A stretch of DNA of 64,000 bases from the NCBI GenBank assembly GCA_037042185.1, contig JAXQJY010000030.1, positions 2,666,001-2,730,000 on the forward strand. The letters are read 5' to 3'. The stretch is from Sordariomycetes sp. S80-01Y (Eukaryota > Ascomycota > Sordariomycetes). Of this stretch, positions 23,393 to 34,638 are shown piece after piece. The position numbers and the translations under genes are program-made. Each line of letters starts with the position of its first letter. Within the stretch, counting starts at the first letter, position 1. Under the pieces are notes generated by a model. It was not told the DNA's origin, ran no database searches, and worked only from the letters and a program-made list of their open reading frames with translations.

Positions 23393-24278
23393 ATTACTTA
23401 ATTTATACAAAAGGTGGAAAATAATATGTTAGAACTTTTAGTAATTTAAGTAACGGATCAAGGAAAAAAATCACACCAGCGTTAAACGTTTGCTTAGCCT
23501 CTTTAACATCTACGAGGTTGAACAACAGCACACAAAGTTCATTCGACGGCTCTTGTGCCTTCAATCATCGAGAACACATTAGCTCATTGGTACATCATTG
23601 TGAGAAAGACAGCGACCGTGATTAAGGCGAACCCAAAACTTTACGTATGCAGCCTTCTGGCTGTCTCTGAGGTACAGGGTAGCAGGGGATGAATTGGAGC
23701 CATCACAGGCTGGAACCTTCCACGACCGCTGGCGCTCCTCTTGCGTACTAAGTATGAATGATTTATAGTACCTAGCTTAGTTGACCACCGAAAGTGCTTG
23801 AGCCCACAGTCCACCATATATTTACCTCATACACCACGTGCCCTCTCGCTTCCAGTAATCCATCCCCTGTTAAGATAAGTCGATAAGTCGATCGATCTCG
23901 AACCCTTGCGCCCTGTGCGGCCGGAAGCCAAGTCTGGGCCTGCAGTAGCGTCGTAGCACCCGCCAAGGAACTTCCTCTCATGCATCGACAGCGCCGCCCG
24001 CCATGGCATTCGATAGTCTGGGCGGCGGCTGAGCCTTTGAGGCCTCTTGGAGAGTGGTTTTCTTCTCTGTTTCCACCGTCAACCTACTGTTCCTTCTCGT
24101 ATCCTCTGCATTCTGTTGCGATCCGCACGCACAAGACGCTCTGTTGGAAGCATCGCGCGAGCTTTGGGCTGATTGACGAGCGAAGCGACGCAGCCGACAC
24201 GATTGACTGGGCGACGCGCGGCAGCTTTCACGAGATATCCTACGAATAAACAAGAACGACTTTACGATAACATTGGCC
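23393..24278. other. Intergenic stretch between ENA pump and GH128 gene
   Basis: The first 150 bases are AT-rich 3' flank of the pump. The rest is unstructured and leads to the GH128 start. No gene was found. Confidence 0.5.
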
Positions 24279-25220
24279 ATGAGGCGCTTCACGCCCCTGG
24301 CATGGGCGTCCCTCGCCTTCGCCAACTCCAAACGCGGCCTCGTCTTCGTCCCCTCCGCCGACCACCCCGAGGACAACTCCATCTGGACCCGCGACGGCAG
24401 TGCCATCTCGTGGTACTACAACTACGAGTCGACGCCCTCGCCCGCCTTCTCCGACGTCTCCCAGGACGACTTCCGCTTCGTGCCCATGATGTGGGGGGTC
24501 GATACGAACAACCTCGAGGCCGACGACTTTCTGAGGGATGTGGAGAGTCTGATCGACGACGACGGGAGGAACATCTCGCACGTGCTGGGCTTCAACGAGC
24601 CGGACGCGGCTTGGGACGTCGGCGGCAGCAACATCTTGCCAGAGGACGCAGCCAAGGCTTGGGTGGTCAACTTTGAGCCCCTGGCCAAGAAGGGCGTCAA
24701 GCTGGGTCTGCCGGGCTGCACCGGTGGCTGGGACTCCATGCCCTGGCTGCGGCAGTTCCTCGCCAACTGCAGCGACATCGTCAGCGAGGGTCGCGACGAC
24801 AGGAAGAACTGCACCTGGGACTTCCTCCCCGTGCACTGGTACGACAACTTCGAGGGCCTGGCGTCCCACGTCGGCGAGCGCAGGGCTGAGTGGCCGGGCG
24901 TCGAGATCTGGGTCACCGAGTACGCCCTCGCGCACAACGACCTGTCCGCCACGCAGAGCCACTTCAACACGACCCTGGAGTGGTTCGACGAGGAGGACTT
25001 CATCGGGGGCTACACGTACTTTGGCGCCTTCCGGAGCGACGACTCCAACGTCGGGCCTGAAGCCACATTTTTGAACAACGGCGGCGAGTTGACGGACCTG
25101 GGTGGCTGGTACCTTGGCTTCGGGGCCACGGGGGTTGATCCGCAGAGCGGCGAGGCGGGAAGGGTTGTGGTCGGCATGGGGATGCTAGCGATGGCTGTGA
25201 TGGTCGGGGTTATGATTTAG
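24279..25220 (+). CDS. GH128 endo-beta-1,3-glucanase, probably GPI-anchored
   Basis: A single exon of 313 residues starting at ATG 24279. The first 17 residues form a short signal peptide (MRRFTPLAWASLAFANS). The GH128 (Asl1-like) barrel is evident: KRGLVFVP, ISWYYNYE, FVPMMWG, VLGFNEPD with the acid/base Glu107, LGLPGCTGGW, FLPVHWYDNFEG, and EIWVTEYAL with the nucleophile Glu214. GGYTYFGAF completes the active-site end of the barrel. The last 20 residues (GRVVVGMGMLAMAVMVGVMI) are hydrophobic, as in a GPI-anchor signal, so the enzyme likely sits at the cell surface and cuts or remodels wall beta-1,3-glucan. No intron is needed, which is common in this family. Confidence 0.9.
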   Translation: MRRFTPLAWASLAFANSKRGLVFVPSADHPEDNSIWTRDGSAISWYYNYESTPSPAFSDVSQDDFRFVPMMWGVDTNNLEADDFLRDVESLIDDDGRNISHVLGFNEPDAAWDVGGSNILPEDAAKAWVVNFEPLAKKGVKLGLPGCTGGWDSMPWLRQFLANCSDIVSEGRDDRKNCTWDFLPVHWYDNFEGLASHVGERRAEWPGVEIWVTEYALAHNDLSATQSHFNTTLEWFDEEDFIGGYTYFGAFRSDDSNVGPEATFLNNGGELTDLGGWYLGFGATGVDPQSGEAGRVVVGMGMLAMAVMVGVMI

Positions 25221-25672
25221 CTTTGTGGTTATATTGAGCGTGGAGTTCCGGGAGTGACTATTGGTATTTTGGGTAAGACGATAGACATATAAACCTGGGA
25301 TATAATGGCACTCGTATATGTTCCTCATGAGCTGACATGACCACAAATCATAGGAACGCGCTGATCAAGAATGGAAAGGGAACCCCAGGTAAATTTAGTA
25401 CTTGACCAGAGAGGCATCGAACCTGCTTTGCACTCGTGTAACACGATTCTGCTTATGGTGGTTGCTGCCCTCTGTCACGATGCCTACAGAAGTCACGACC
25501 AGACCAAACCTCATGAGGACAACCTGCTATGAATGATTCTTCTTCTCTTCGCAGTTCTTTAACTTCACCAATTCCTTAAGCTCGCAGCAAAACAACATTC
25601 GTTAACGCCACATCGCCACAATTACTACTGCTACCCAAGTCCCGCCATTCACAAATACCAATAACATTCGTT
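25221..25672. other. Intergenic stretch, nothing seen
   Basis: 3' flank of the glucanase and a CA-rich stretch before the decayed gene. No gene or repeat was recognised. Confidence 0.5.
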
Positions 25673-27922
25673 ATGGCGCCTCCTGGTCTTTGACGATGCA
25701 AGCGTCTGCGCGAACGCTGCCGCGCCCTCCACGACTCGACTCTCGTCCTGCTCAGCCGCCTCGACCCTCATCCGCAGCAAGCATGTCCCTTGGGCCGCGA
25801 TCCCGGCGACGCGTGCTGTCGCATTCCGGCTGCACCTCAGCTGCTCATGTGTCCAGATGCTCAGTTTGACGAGGTGAACCACCGTCTGGTCCGGCTGCAA
25901 AGACAGAAGGCCCTAGACAGACGTCACAGAGGCAGCTGAAGCGGAGAGTACACAGGGAGGAAGCCCGGATACAACATCACTGGGATGGACGGGAGCGATG
26001 CATGAATGAAGAGTTGAATGCTCAGGTACAGATCCGAAAGGAGGAGCGGCGGCGTGAACCATACATGCATCCCCAGGATGAGCCTTTGAGTGGTTTTGAC
26101 GGTCATCGGCAAGGGAGCCAGCAGGCAAAATCTAAGGAGGGAGGATCTGAGTTCCACCATGGACAGCAAGGACAAGAGTCGGATCAAGGGGAGCACACCG
26201 GCAAGGCTACTCTGTCGCAGGAGACACCGCTCCCCGACTTGAGGCCAGAAAGACTCAGGCCAGACACGGCCATGCAGCCAACGCTCTCCGGGTCTTCCAT
26301 TGGTGAGATTGTATACAACCGCAATGCGGCCAACAGCGCGCAGCAGCAACTCGATCAAGCTCGCTCAAGACCTGGGTCGCCACCCTACGGTCCACGTCCA
26401 CAGCCACAAGGCCGTCGCCCTCAGCAGCAAGTCCCGCTTTCTAGTCAAAAGAACGAGCACACTCTCCAGGATCAGCGCGGAAGCAACCAGACTTTCCATA
26501 CCGGCGAAACAGGGCCTGGACTCGATGACGGAGCACTCCCGCGGGAGGCGACCCACGATCCTTCTGCAGCATCACGTCCGCACGTGGCAGATAACCCCTA
26601 GGCACCCGAGCTTCCTCGACAAGAAGATCCAGGACACCAGAGCTTGAGCCCCTGAATGAGACGCCGTGTTCACTAGCAGAAGGAGCAAACCCCGGGCAGA
26701 TCCCATCGAGGCAACGGCTTAATATTGGAGGGTCTCAGCAGGCCGCTTCAGACCTACTGGCTCACCAAGTCGACTTTGTCTCCGAACAAGCCAGACTCGA
26801 CATCTACAGAGCTCGATGCGGCGAAAAAATGAGGCAGCAGCTTCGCAAAGAAACCCACCACAAGAATCGATGGCGTTCGTACATTATTACTTATCCGAAC
26901 CCGGAGCCCGCCGCTGCACAGACAGCAAGAGGCTCAGCCTCTACCGGAGAGTCGGTTGTTCCCCAGCCTATCTTCTTATATGTCGCTAATTGGCATGCAG
27001 AGACTACTGGGCGTTCATGTTGGCTCCCAAGAAGCCCCGGCCTGCGGACAAGGGGGTAGTGTTTGAATGGTTCTAGGATGGTCCAACGACAGAGCAGCCG
27101 CGTGTTCCGAACAAAGAGGAATGGGGCCGTCTGCAGAAGGACGAGCGAGATCGTTGGGTGGCGGACATGAAGGAGAGACACCATCGGGAGAGAGATGCGC
27201 AGGCCCAGGGACGAGTCTGGGACGGGAAGATGCCGAGGATAGTCAACCAGCCGTCAGGTCTTATCTCCCTCATCACGGAAAAAGTCGAACCAGCAGCTGG
27301 AAGCTTTGAAGCGACACCGCCCAGCAGGCCAACAACATCTGAAGAAACTGCTTTGCTGAATGGGCCAACACCGGCCAGCGAGTAGTGTGAACATGTCGTT
27401 GACCCCCCGCCTTGGGACGACGCCACAGTGTATTCACTCGAGGTCATTGACAAGATGATCAATGGTCCTTATTCCCAAGGCTTGGAACCGTACCAGCACG
27501 ACCTGACGCCGTATGGTCGATGGGTCATCCTTGAGCAGGAGATTCAAGACCCGGCGAATTGCGTTAATGCCCTTTGCCTCTCCCGCGTGGCCAAGATAGA
27601 CAACATGTGGAGCGCCTTCCGGAAAACTGTCTGTACTCCGCCGCCTAGGCTGAACCATCATGGCTACACAGACCCGAATCCGGGCGAGAGTACCCGGGCC
27701 TGGGCCGCCTATGTTTACAAGTCTTTATACGAAGATCAGGGGTCGATGAAGCTACATTTGTGGGAGGAAGTCGAAGAAAAGATAATCGCGTTCAAGGAAG
27801 GGCGGAAGATGAAAGGCCGAGGTGCTGCATGGCAGCATGAGAGCAACGCCTACGCGCCAGGTGGGAGCGCCAGGGCAAAGCCGTGCTTGGACATCCTCAA
27901 AGATCAGGTGTTATACTATTAA
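25673..27922 (+). pseudogene. Decayed gene for an unrecognised coiled-coil protein
   Basis: A chain of coding-like frames runs from ATG 25673 to the stop at 27922. It begins MAPPGL, then a TGA, then RCKRLRERCRALHDSTLVLL and DEVNHRLVRLQRQKALDRR. After a frame change near 25925 it continues with REEARIQHHWDGRERCMNEE and a Gln/Arg-rich segment. Later parts include SEQARLDIYRARCGEKMRQQ, an apparent intron at about 26951-26999, WAFMLAPKKPRPADKG, EEWGRLQKDERDRWVADMKE and VIDKMINGPYSQGL. In-frame stops (TGA once, TAG near 26599, 27083 and 27384) and at least two frame changes interrupt it. Three of the stops read TAG where CAG would fit, as expected from C-to-T RIP damage at CpA. The family is unknown. 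The charged, Gln-rich, helical composition is all that can be described. Confidence 0.5.
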
Positions 27923-28137
27923 GGGACGAGGCGGATGACTCATTGCGACTTAAATTCCAGTGCTGGGTTCATTTCGTAGCGATGTTACTTTTCAGCGTGG
28001 CCGGACTCATTCCACGCTGCCTGTGATTACGAGTTTCTGAAAATCTAGCTTGATTGCTTTTGCTTGCTCCGGCGAGATTGACGTGATGAAGCTGGGCGAA
28101 GCTATAGAACAGCTTCCCCCGTCCGTAGAGTTCAACC

Positions 28138-28946
28138 ATGAGCATTCGCGAAGCCAAGAACATGGCGGGGCTCGATGTATGTACATGGGTTAATCGGTAC
28201 TACACTAACGCGAATGTCGTATCGACCCCTCCTCAACCTTGATTCTAGCCCATGTGTTCAACAACCAGGCGACCGCCGTAGTCAAGATGGAGACAGCCCA
28301 GATCGACGCTGACGCCAAAGCCATCTACAATTATCACCGCCTCTCCTCCTCTCAACCCCCACTCAAGACCGCAGACGCCATCTTCTGCCTCTGCAGCCTC
28401 GACACGCGCGTCGCCCACCACGCCGCCGGGCTGTACCTCAAAGGACTGGCACCGCTACTCATCTTCAGCGGCGGCAGCGGAAAGCTCACGGCGGGACGCT
28501 TCGACGCTTCCGAAGCCGACGCCTTTGCCTCCATCGCAACATCCCTCGGCGTGCCGGAGGACAAGATCATCACCGAGGGCAGATCCCAGAACACGGGCGA
28601 GAATGTGCGCTTCACTTACGACCTGCTGCGACAGAGGGGACTGAGTATTGGCTCCTTCATCCTCGTGCAGAAGCCGTACATGGAAAGGAGGACCTGGGCG
28701 ACGTTTGCCAAGCAGTGGCCCGATGCGCAGACGCGGTTCGACGTGACGTCGCCGGACATTCCGTTCGAGGGGTACTTTGACGAGCAGAATCCCAGGGAGC
28801 TGATCTACAATGTCATGGTGGGGGATCTGGTGAGACTGAGGGTCTATGCTGAACGCGGGTTCCAGGTGGAGATGGATGTTGGTGACGATGTTTGGGAGGC
28901 GGGCCAGAGACTCATCAGGCAGGGCTATGATAAGCATCTGCCGTAG
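28138..28946 (+). CDS. DUF218 / YdcF-like protein
   Basis: Best model: exon 1 28138-28176 (MSIREAKNMAGLD), intron 28177-28268, exon 2 28269-28946, giving 238 residues. A start at ATG 28287 without the first exon is the alternative. DUF218 patterns are clear: ADAIFCLCSLDTRVAHHAA, LLIFSGGSGKLTAG, EADAFASIATSLGVPEDKI, EGRSQNTGENVRF, and ILVQKPYMERRTWATF. In bacteria the domain occurs in ElyC/SanA/YdcF envelope proteins. Fungal copies are small soluble proteins of unknown role, so no function is given. It ends 15 bases before the stop of the convergent METTL16-type gene, so the two transcripts must overlap at their 3' ends. Confidence 0.82.
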
Positions 28947-28960
28947 GAGAGGTTGTTTCC

Positions 28961-30496
28961 CTATTGAGGGCCAGCGTCCGAGACAAGCTTGTTCAGTGTA
29001 GTCTTGATGAAGCCCTGGAAGCTCTCGAATGTGACAAAGGCGTGGCCCTCGAGCCATCTACAGTGAACGGCCAGAGCTCCGTCTTCGGTGACCGTGATTT
29101 TGAAGCCGAAGACGTCGTCTTGCGAGTGCGTCATCTGCTTTCCTTCGGCTTCGAGAGCCTTCTTCTTCCTGCGCCAGTTTCGGTTCCAGACGTTGCCAGG
29201 CGCTCGGCCTGTGCCTTCTGATGCTTCTGGATCCCACGTCCAGAATAGCAGGTCCAGCTGTGCTATGGCTTCTTGAAGCCCGCTGATCAGTATTTGCGCC
29301 TGTATGTGGCCCTTGTTAGGGGAGATTGTCGCCTCGGTCGGCGGCGGAAGCGGCAGTCCCTTGTTGCTGACTCCTCTGCAGACGTGATCCGCGGGCCTCA
29401 TCGCCCCGAAGCTCCATGCTAATACCCACCGTTTGGTCTTGCTCCCCTGATCCAGCTCGCTCACCGCCCAATTGGTGATGCCTCCCCGCCGCATGAGATG
29501 TACGATGTGGCTGACGCTGGAGAGGAAGCCCAGCATCGCCGTGTACCACTGCACGTCGTCCTTTCGGCGCAGGGACTCATTCAGGATGCGCGCCACGAAA
29601 GCGACCTCCCCTCCCTCGGTCACCATTTCAACTGGAGCGCCTGTGCAGACCGAAGCCGGCCCGTCGTGCTTCGCAGAGGCCGACGCTTCGAGCTGAGCCT
29701 GAGAGGTGTAGAAGGGGGGGTTGGTCATGCAGAAGGTGATGGGCCCGTCGAGCTCCGGTATCAAGTCGTCTTCTGGCTTACGGCAGAGAAGAGTGATCCT
29801 GTCAGAGAGATTGTTGGCCTTGACATTGCGGGCGGCAAAGTCGAGGTTCTTCTCGTCAATATCCGTTGCGTAGAAGGACCAGCCGCACTGGACAGCGCCC
29901 AGGAGGGGGTAGATGCAGCTTGAACCGGTGCCAATGTCCAAGCCGGTTGCTTTTGAAGTGGAGGCTTGGAAGTAAGAAGTGCTGTCGATGAGGGACTTGA
30001 GGAAGAGGATGTAGTTGTGGCGGTTAGGAACCTGGCCTTGTGAGCTACATGATCTGCGGCAAAACTGGGAGGATCTTCCGTACTGGAGGACACAGCCGAT
30101 CATCTGGCAGTTCCAAATGGAGACCGAAGTCGCGCTTGAGGAGAGACTTTGTGAGCTGCCGCACAGCGTCTGGATCGCTGAAGTCGAGCTCTCTGCCTTT
30201 TACACTGGTCTGGTTAGCTGCTGGGCTGCTGACGAGGGGGAGGATTGTTACAAGCGGGCAAAGTCAGGGTCCTGCAGTGCGAGGGCTTTGAAGTCCACTG
30301 GATCTCTGTATAGATGTGAGTATTTATCTGCGTTTGCCGAGATTTCCGTGAAGGGTTGCACTGGGTCGGTTTCTGAGCTGTCCGTGGCTCTGAGCTTCGA
30401 TGGCGCATCGTCGGTGGTTGCGGAGCGGCGACGCTTCTTGGTGGAGGCCGTGTTCGCAGAGTCCATATTCGCATTCAAGAAGGGCTGTTGCCTCAT
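28961..30496 (-). CDS. METTL16-type RNA N6-adenosine methyltransferase
   Basis: Three exons: 30496-30252, 30204-30084 and 30031-28961, giving 478 residues. The start at 30496 or the next ATG at 30466 are both possible. The N-terminal stretch is basic (KKRRRSA). The fold is marked by the SAM-binding motif GLDIGTGSS at about residue 152, YATDIDEKNLDFA, and the catalytic NPPF at 226-229. Other METTL16 blocks are SHLYRDPVDFKAL, PNRHNYILFLKSLI, MVTEGGEVAFVARI and WYTAMLGFLSS. METTL16 proteins methylate U6 snRNA within the ACAGA box and some structured mRNAs, acting in the nucleus. Both introns have standard signals and keep the frame. The gene ends only 15 bases from the convergent DUF218 gene. 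Confidence 0.88.
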
Positions 30497-30661
30497 ATAC
30501 AGCACATGCCGGCATTGATCGTGCGTGAATTTCACCAGTCTGGCGGTTGACGTGACGATGGCTTCAGGTTCAAAGTGAGTTTGGCTCCGATAAATGTAAA
30601 ATCCACGCTTGTTATTTCCGTTACAGTCATATCCTCATAAGCACATAATCACCGGCCTGCC

Positions 30662-31527
30662 CTACCACAGCAGCACCCTCCACCTCCAGCTGTCCAGCAT
30701 CTTGATGTCCTTGTCGCTGATGTCCGGGTCGCCCCGTTCGATCCTCGCGCTCAGCTTCCTGACGCGCTTCTGCACCGTCCTGGCGACCCTGAGCGACACC
30801 TCGTTCTGGAAGACGTACAGCACCGCGAAGACGAAGAAGGCCATGCTGGCGAAGCCGCCCTTGCCGAGGACGCCATCCTTGATGTACGATATGAGGCCCT
30901 TGGAGCGTTTGAAGGCGTACTCGGTGTCGTTGGCTGACTCGGATGATTCCCTGTCCGAGGAGTTCCGGCGGAAGATGCGTCGCACCAGTGGGATGAAGGA
31001 CGCGCTTGGCAGACGTGTGAGCCTCATTCGCAGACATGATCGCAGCTACAATGAACTTACATAGCTCCCCCGAGAAGCCACTTCCTCCAGCGGTGGTTCT
31101 CAGCCTCCCTCACCAGGACCTTGACCTCATCCTGCAGCTGCCTCAGGCTGGCCAGAACGAGGTTCTGCTGCCCCTTCAGGCGCCCTTCAAGCTCCAAGCT
31201 CGTCGTGCTGTCAGGTCTGACGCGCTTCCTCTGCAGGGCCTGGTATTCGCGTAGGTTGAACTGGCACTGGACCTTGAGCTGCTTGATGTCCGTCGCCGAA
31301 GGGAGCTGCTCCGTCGTCATGGCCCCGGCACGACCGTAGTTGTTGGACGGCCGGGGCACATCCATCATGCTGCCGGGGTGATCTGGTATCTGGCTGGGAG
31401 TGAGGCCGATGCTGGGTGCCGAGGTCGAGTGTGGCGGATAGTCGAAGGGCGCTGGGCCTCGTTCCGTCGCCGACGGTGGCGACATTGGGCGGGGCTCAAC
31501 GGCGCGAAGCGGTTGTGAGGAGCTCAT
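30662..31527 (-). CDS. Conserved fungal protein with two predicted membrane segments
   Basis: Exon 1 is 31527-31061 and exon 2 ends at 30662. The intron acceptor is ambiguous. An AG at 31006-31005 gives a 56-base intron, while the AG at 31024-31023 gives one of only 38 bases; both keep the frame, so the longer is preferred. The product is about 270-280 residues. The N-terminal 70 residues are Pro/Ser-rich and disordered. A charged helical region follows (QLKVQCQFNLREYQALQRKR, LRQLQDEVKVLVREAE). Then comes WRKWLLGGA...IPLVRRIF and a clear membrane helix GGFASMAFFVFAVLYVF, with a basic tail QKRVRKLSARIERGD. No named domain was recognised. It lies 165 bases downstream-to-upstream of the METTL16-type gene on the same strand. 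Confidence 0.72.
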
Positions 31528-32453
31528 GATGAATGTGACGACCGTCTATGAGATGATGTCCACGAGGAGTGAGACGCGGTGCAGAGGTCGTCGCTGCGTG
31601 AGAGCAGACAAGAATTCGGTGGCTGGGAGGATTTCCTGGGGTTCGGCTGCGATGATGCCAGACGGTGGGGCCGTCGACGTGCATCTACCGGGGCGGGCCG
31701 CAGCCGCTACTGTTGTCTGAAAGGAGGCGCTCGGTAAGATGGAAAGTCACCGAGTTTCTGCTCTACTCAGATGGTGATGGATTCTCTATTTGCAATGGCG
31801 GTCACCAGATCGAATGGTGATTATACTTTGGGGCTTCGTGATCTTTATCACTAATCCATCAGCTTCGTGCCTCGACCCAGTTTCTGCCTCGACATTCTAC
31901 AAATCGTCCACTAGATTGGGGCCCAAAAAAAAAGAGGAAATTATAGGCAAATACTTAAACAAACTACATTGTTTGATAGTGAGTTGGGCCCCAAAGACCT
32001 ATTCTGGATTGAAAGGTACGTATCCCGACATATGGGCACGGTCCTATTTCTACCTGAGGTAAGGTACCTTAGGCAATGCAGTCGCCGCGGCTGCACTTAC
32101 ACTTAGGTCCGCCCCTTGCAGATGCAGAACATGCAATTTGAGGAGAGGTGATAAGGCGTCTCATCTCAAAGAGCAGAGTTCAGAGCAAGCCATTTCCCCA
32201 CAGGACGCGATCTTCCCTTCGCACCCTCCAACATGCTGGAGGCTGACCGCCAACACATCCCGCATGAGCCACAGTTGCCTTGTGCTCGGAGGTGCAACCC
32301 ATGTATGGTTGGTCGCACGCAGCGTCGAATTTCATTGCCATGGCTATAAGAAGGGGGCCAGCTGGGAGCGAGGATGCTTTCTCGAGTCAGCTATTCTAGT
32401 CAAACGCTCTTATACCCCAATCACTGTTTAAGCCAGATCAGCATACAACCAAC
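31528..32453. other. Intergenic stretch, nothing coding-like
   Basis: Contains a run of nine A (about 31925) and palindromic GGTACCTTA-type words near 32060, both common in fungal spacers. It holds the upstream regions of the membrane protein (minus) and of the deaminase (plus). No gene was found. Confidence 0.5.
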
Positions 32454-34079
32454 ATGGCCGTCGGGAAACCAAGGACAGATGCTTACCTGAGGCTTTTGCA
32501 TAGGCTCCACGAGCCTTTGACGCTTCTGAAGATGGCGCTGGGGAAGCACACCCTTGGGCCGCATCTTGTGAACCACCACGAACCGGCCAACCTCGCTGCC
32601 ACGAGGCGGAGATTCCTGAGAAACTTAGCATATACCTGCGACTTTAGCAAGGGAGGCAAGTCGGTAGCGTCGATCGGCGCGGAGGAACGCGAAGAATGCT
32701 TTGTGCTGTGGCTCGCACTCAATGAGAACGATCACGGCAGAGGCGCTGCCATCCTCCGCGACACTCTCCAATGCTTGAGGGAGGTGATAGGAATGTCCGA
32801 TGACCAAAGACCTGATGGTATCAGAGGGCTTTTGAGACGGTGCGCAGGGGCAACCAGTCGCAAAATAGTCAAAGAGGCGAAGTGTCTTTCAAGCTCTGCA
32901 GCGAGAAGTATCAAGTTTTTGGAAGATGAGGGAGGCAGAGCAGGTAAGAATACAAGGCTCCAAGGAGATGCTCATTTTGTTTGACTTACACGCAACTCAT
33001 CAGACCTCGTCAAATGGATCAGGCAATTCAAGTACATGGCCTTGAGACAGCCGTTGGAACTGTGCGCGCTTTCATATAACAATCGACATACCGAAGGCAT
33101 GAGGCTCTTGGAGTCGCTCATACGAAATCTCTCTGATGCAGGGCTAAGTGAGTCTGGCTATTTTAAGCACCTGGGCCGAGTGAAGCACTTTATTGGAAGG
33201 TTGGCCCAGCATATTCGCTCAACGTACGAACTTGTTGAGGATGGGAGCCGTCTGGAAGAGTTCGTCAGAGCGTGCGAAGTGGAAAGCGTGCCGTTGCCAA
33301 CTTGTGCTCCGGCGCCTCCATCCGACAATCACACCAACCTGCAGGGCATGCTGAGGCGCATGGTTCGGCCCCACGAGACCGAAAGATGGTCCAAGCTTGC
33401 GGAGTCTTTGGATACTATCAGACAAATGTTACCGGATGATGATATCAAGGAAAAATACGACGCCCTTGAGCCGCGTGTGCACTCCGAAGTGCAGGTGGTG
33501 GAGCATTTTCACCGGAACAATCTGAAGTTCGCCTTCAACGACAACTTCATCGCGACCAGCAAGATGTCCTGCCTCTGCTGTCAGCTCTACTTCCGTCACC
33601 ACCCGCTGCGTTGCGGAGAATTGGAGGCCCACGGTAAGGTGTATCAGAACTGGGGCCTGGTTTTCCTACCCGGTGGCTGCAAAGACCCGGATTTCCGTGC
33701 ACAGCGCAGCGTGATGAATAAGCTGATCGAAGCCATCCGAGAGGAAACCATCAGCCGCTTGCTCAACTTGAACAATCTCTGGTCGTTTCATCCTGACTCT
33801 ATCTCTGGTGTCACTCCACTCGGCCGTCCGGGCGATCTCGAGACCAGTGATAGTAGCGGAGCGGCTGATCACTCGGATTCTCATCAAGGTGAGTTGAACA
33901 CTGATGCTGCGACCTTCACTGGTGACTGAAGCGACCCAGACTTCCGTGGCATTCTTATAGACGTAGCGCATGGTGAGGAACAAGGTAATGGCGTGGTGCA
34001 GGGGCCTGACCAGGGCGAAGACACAGATGAAGGGGATGGGGGAGTTCTTATCTTTTCGCCCACTACCTTCAACACATGA
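32454..34079 (+). CDS. OTT_1508-like nucleic-acid deaminase family protein
   Basis: Three exons: 32454-32943, 33004-33888 and 33940-34079, giving 504 residues. Reading through the second intron gives a shorter end at 33929, so the last exon is less certain. The C-terminal half carries the fungal OTT_1508-like deaminase pattern: RVHSEVQVVEHF with HSE at residues 323-325 in place of the usual HAE, then FIATSKMSCLCCQLYF with the zinc-binding cysteines at 353 and 356, and HGKVYQNWGLVFLPGG. The N-terminal half is helical and of unknown role. The last exon is very acidic. Fungal members of this deaminase superfamily group are expanded and patchy, and have been proposed to act on nucleic acids in conflict or defence; the substrate is unknown. 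No partner gene is visible next to it. Confidence 0.78.
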
Positions 34080-34638
34080 ACTTACGGAAATTCTGGTTTA
34101 CCGTCAGACGCAGTGGCTTTCTTTCTTAGGTGTCGAAGCAGAAATCATTTATTTCCCACAAAGTCAACCGATGTAAACGCCGCCTGCTGCAAAGTCGTGC
34201 GCGTAGGGATGTGGCAAATTAACAAGCCGTTTGGAGTCGGGCGCGCTTACGAGGGGAGCTTTTAATGTTTTTTTCACTGTTACGAAAAAGAGATGCCAAG
34301 GGCTTTTCAAGTGACTCTGCATGAATGATTGTTCAGGGTCTTGAGGCAGAAGAACTAAGAGCACATGGCCTGAGGCAGATACTAGCCGCGCTCCTTCGTT
34401 ATAGCCGTAATGACTCTACGTGACGAGGTTATTCGGTCATTGCGCCAAAGTGATGATAGATGGAATTCATGAGAGGCAAGTCCAGAGGATGTAAAGGATC
34501 GTTGCAGCGCACGGAAAAGTTGAACCTGAACCGGAACGCAATGGCGGCAGTCAACCTGGTATTCCCCCGGGGTGTTTCAAGTACCATTTCTCATAGTAAT
34601 TTGCGATTCAAACTCAGGCGTAACACAACTTGCGATTA
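34080..34638. other. Convergent intergenic stretch
   Basis: 3' flanks of the deaminase (plus) and the C2H2 gene (minus). Nothing coding-like was seen. Confidence 0.5.
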
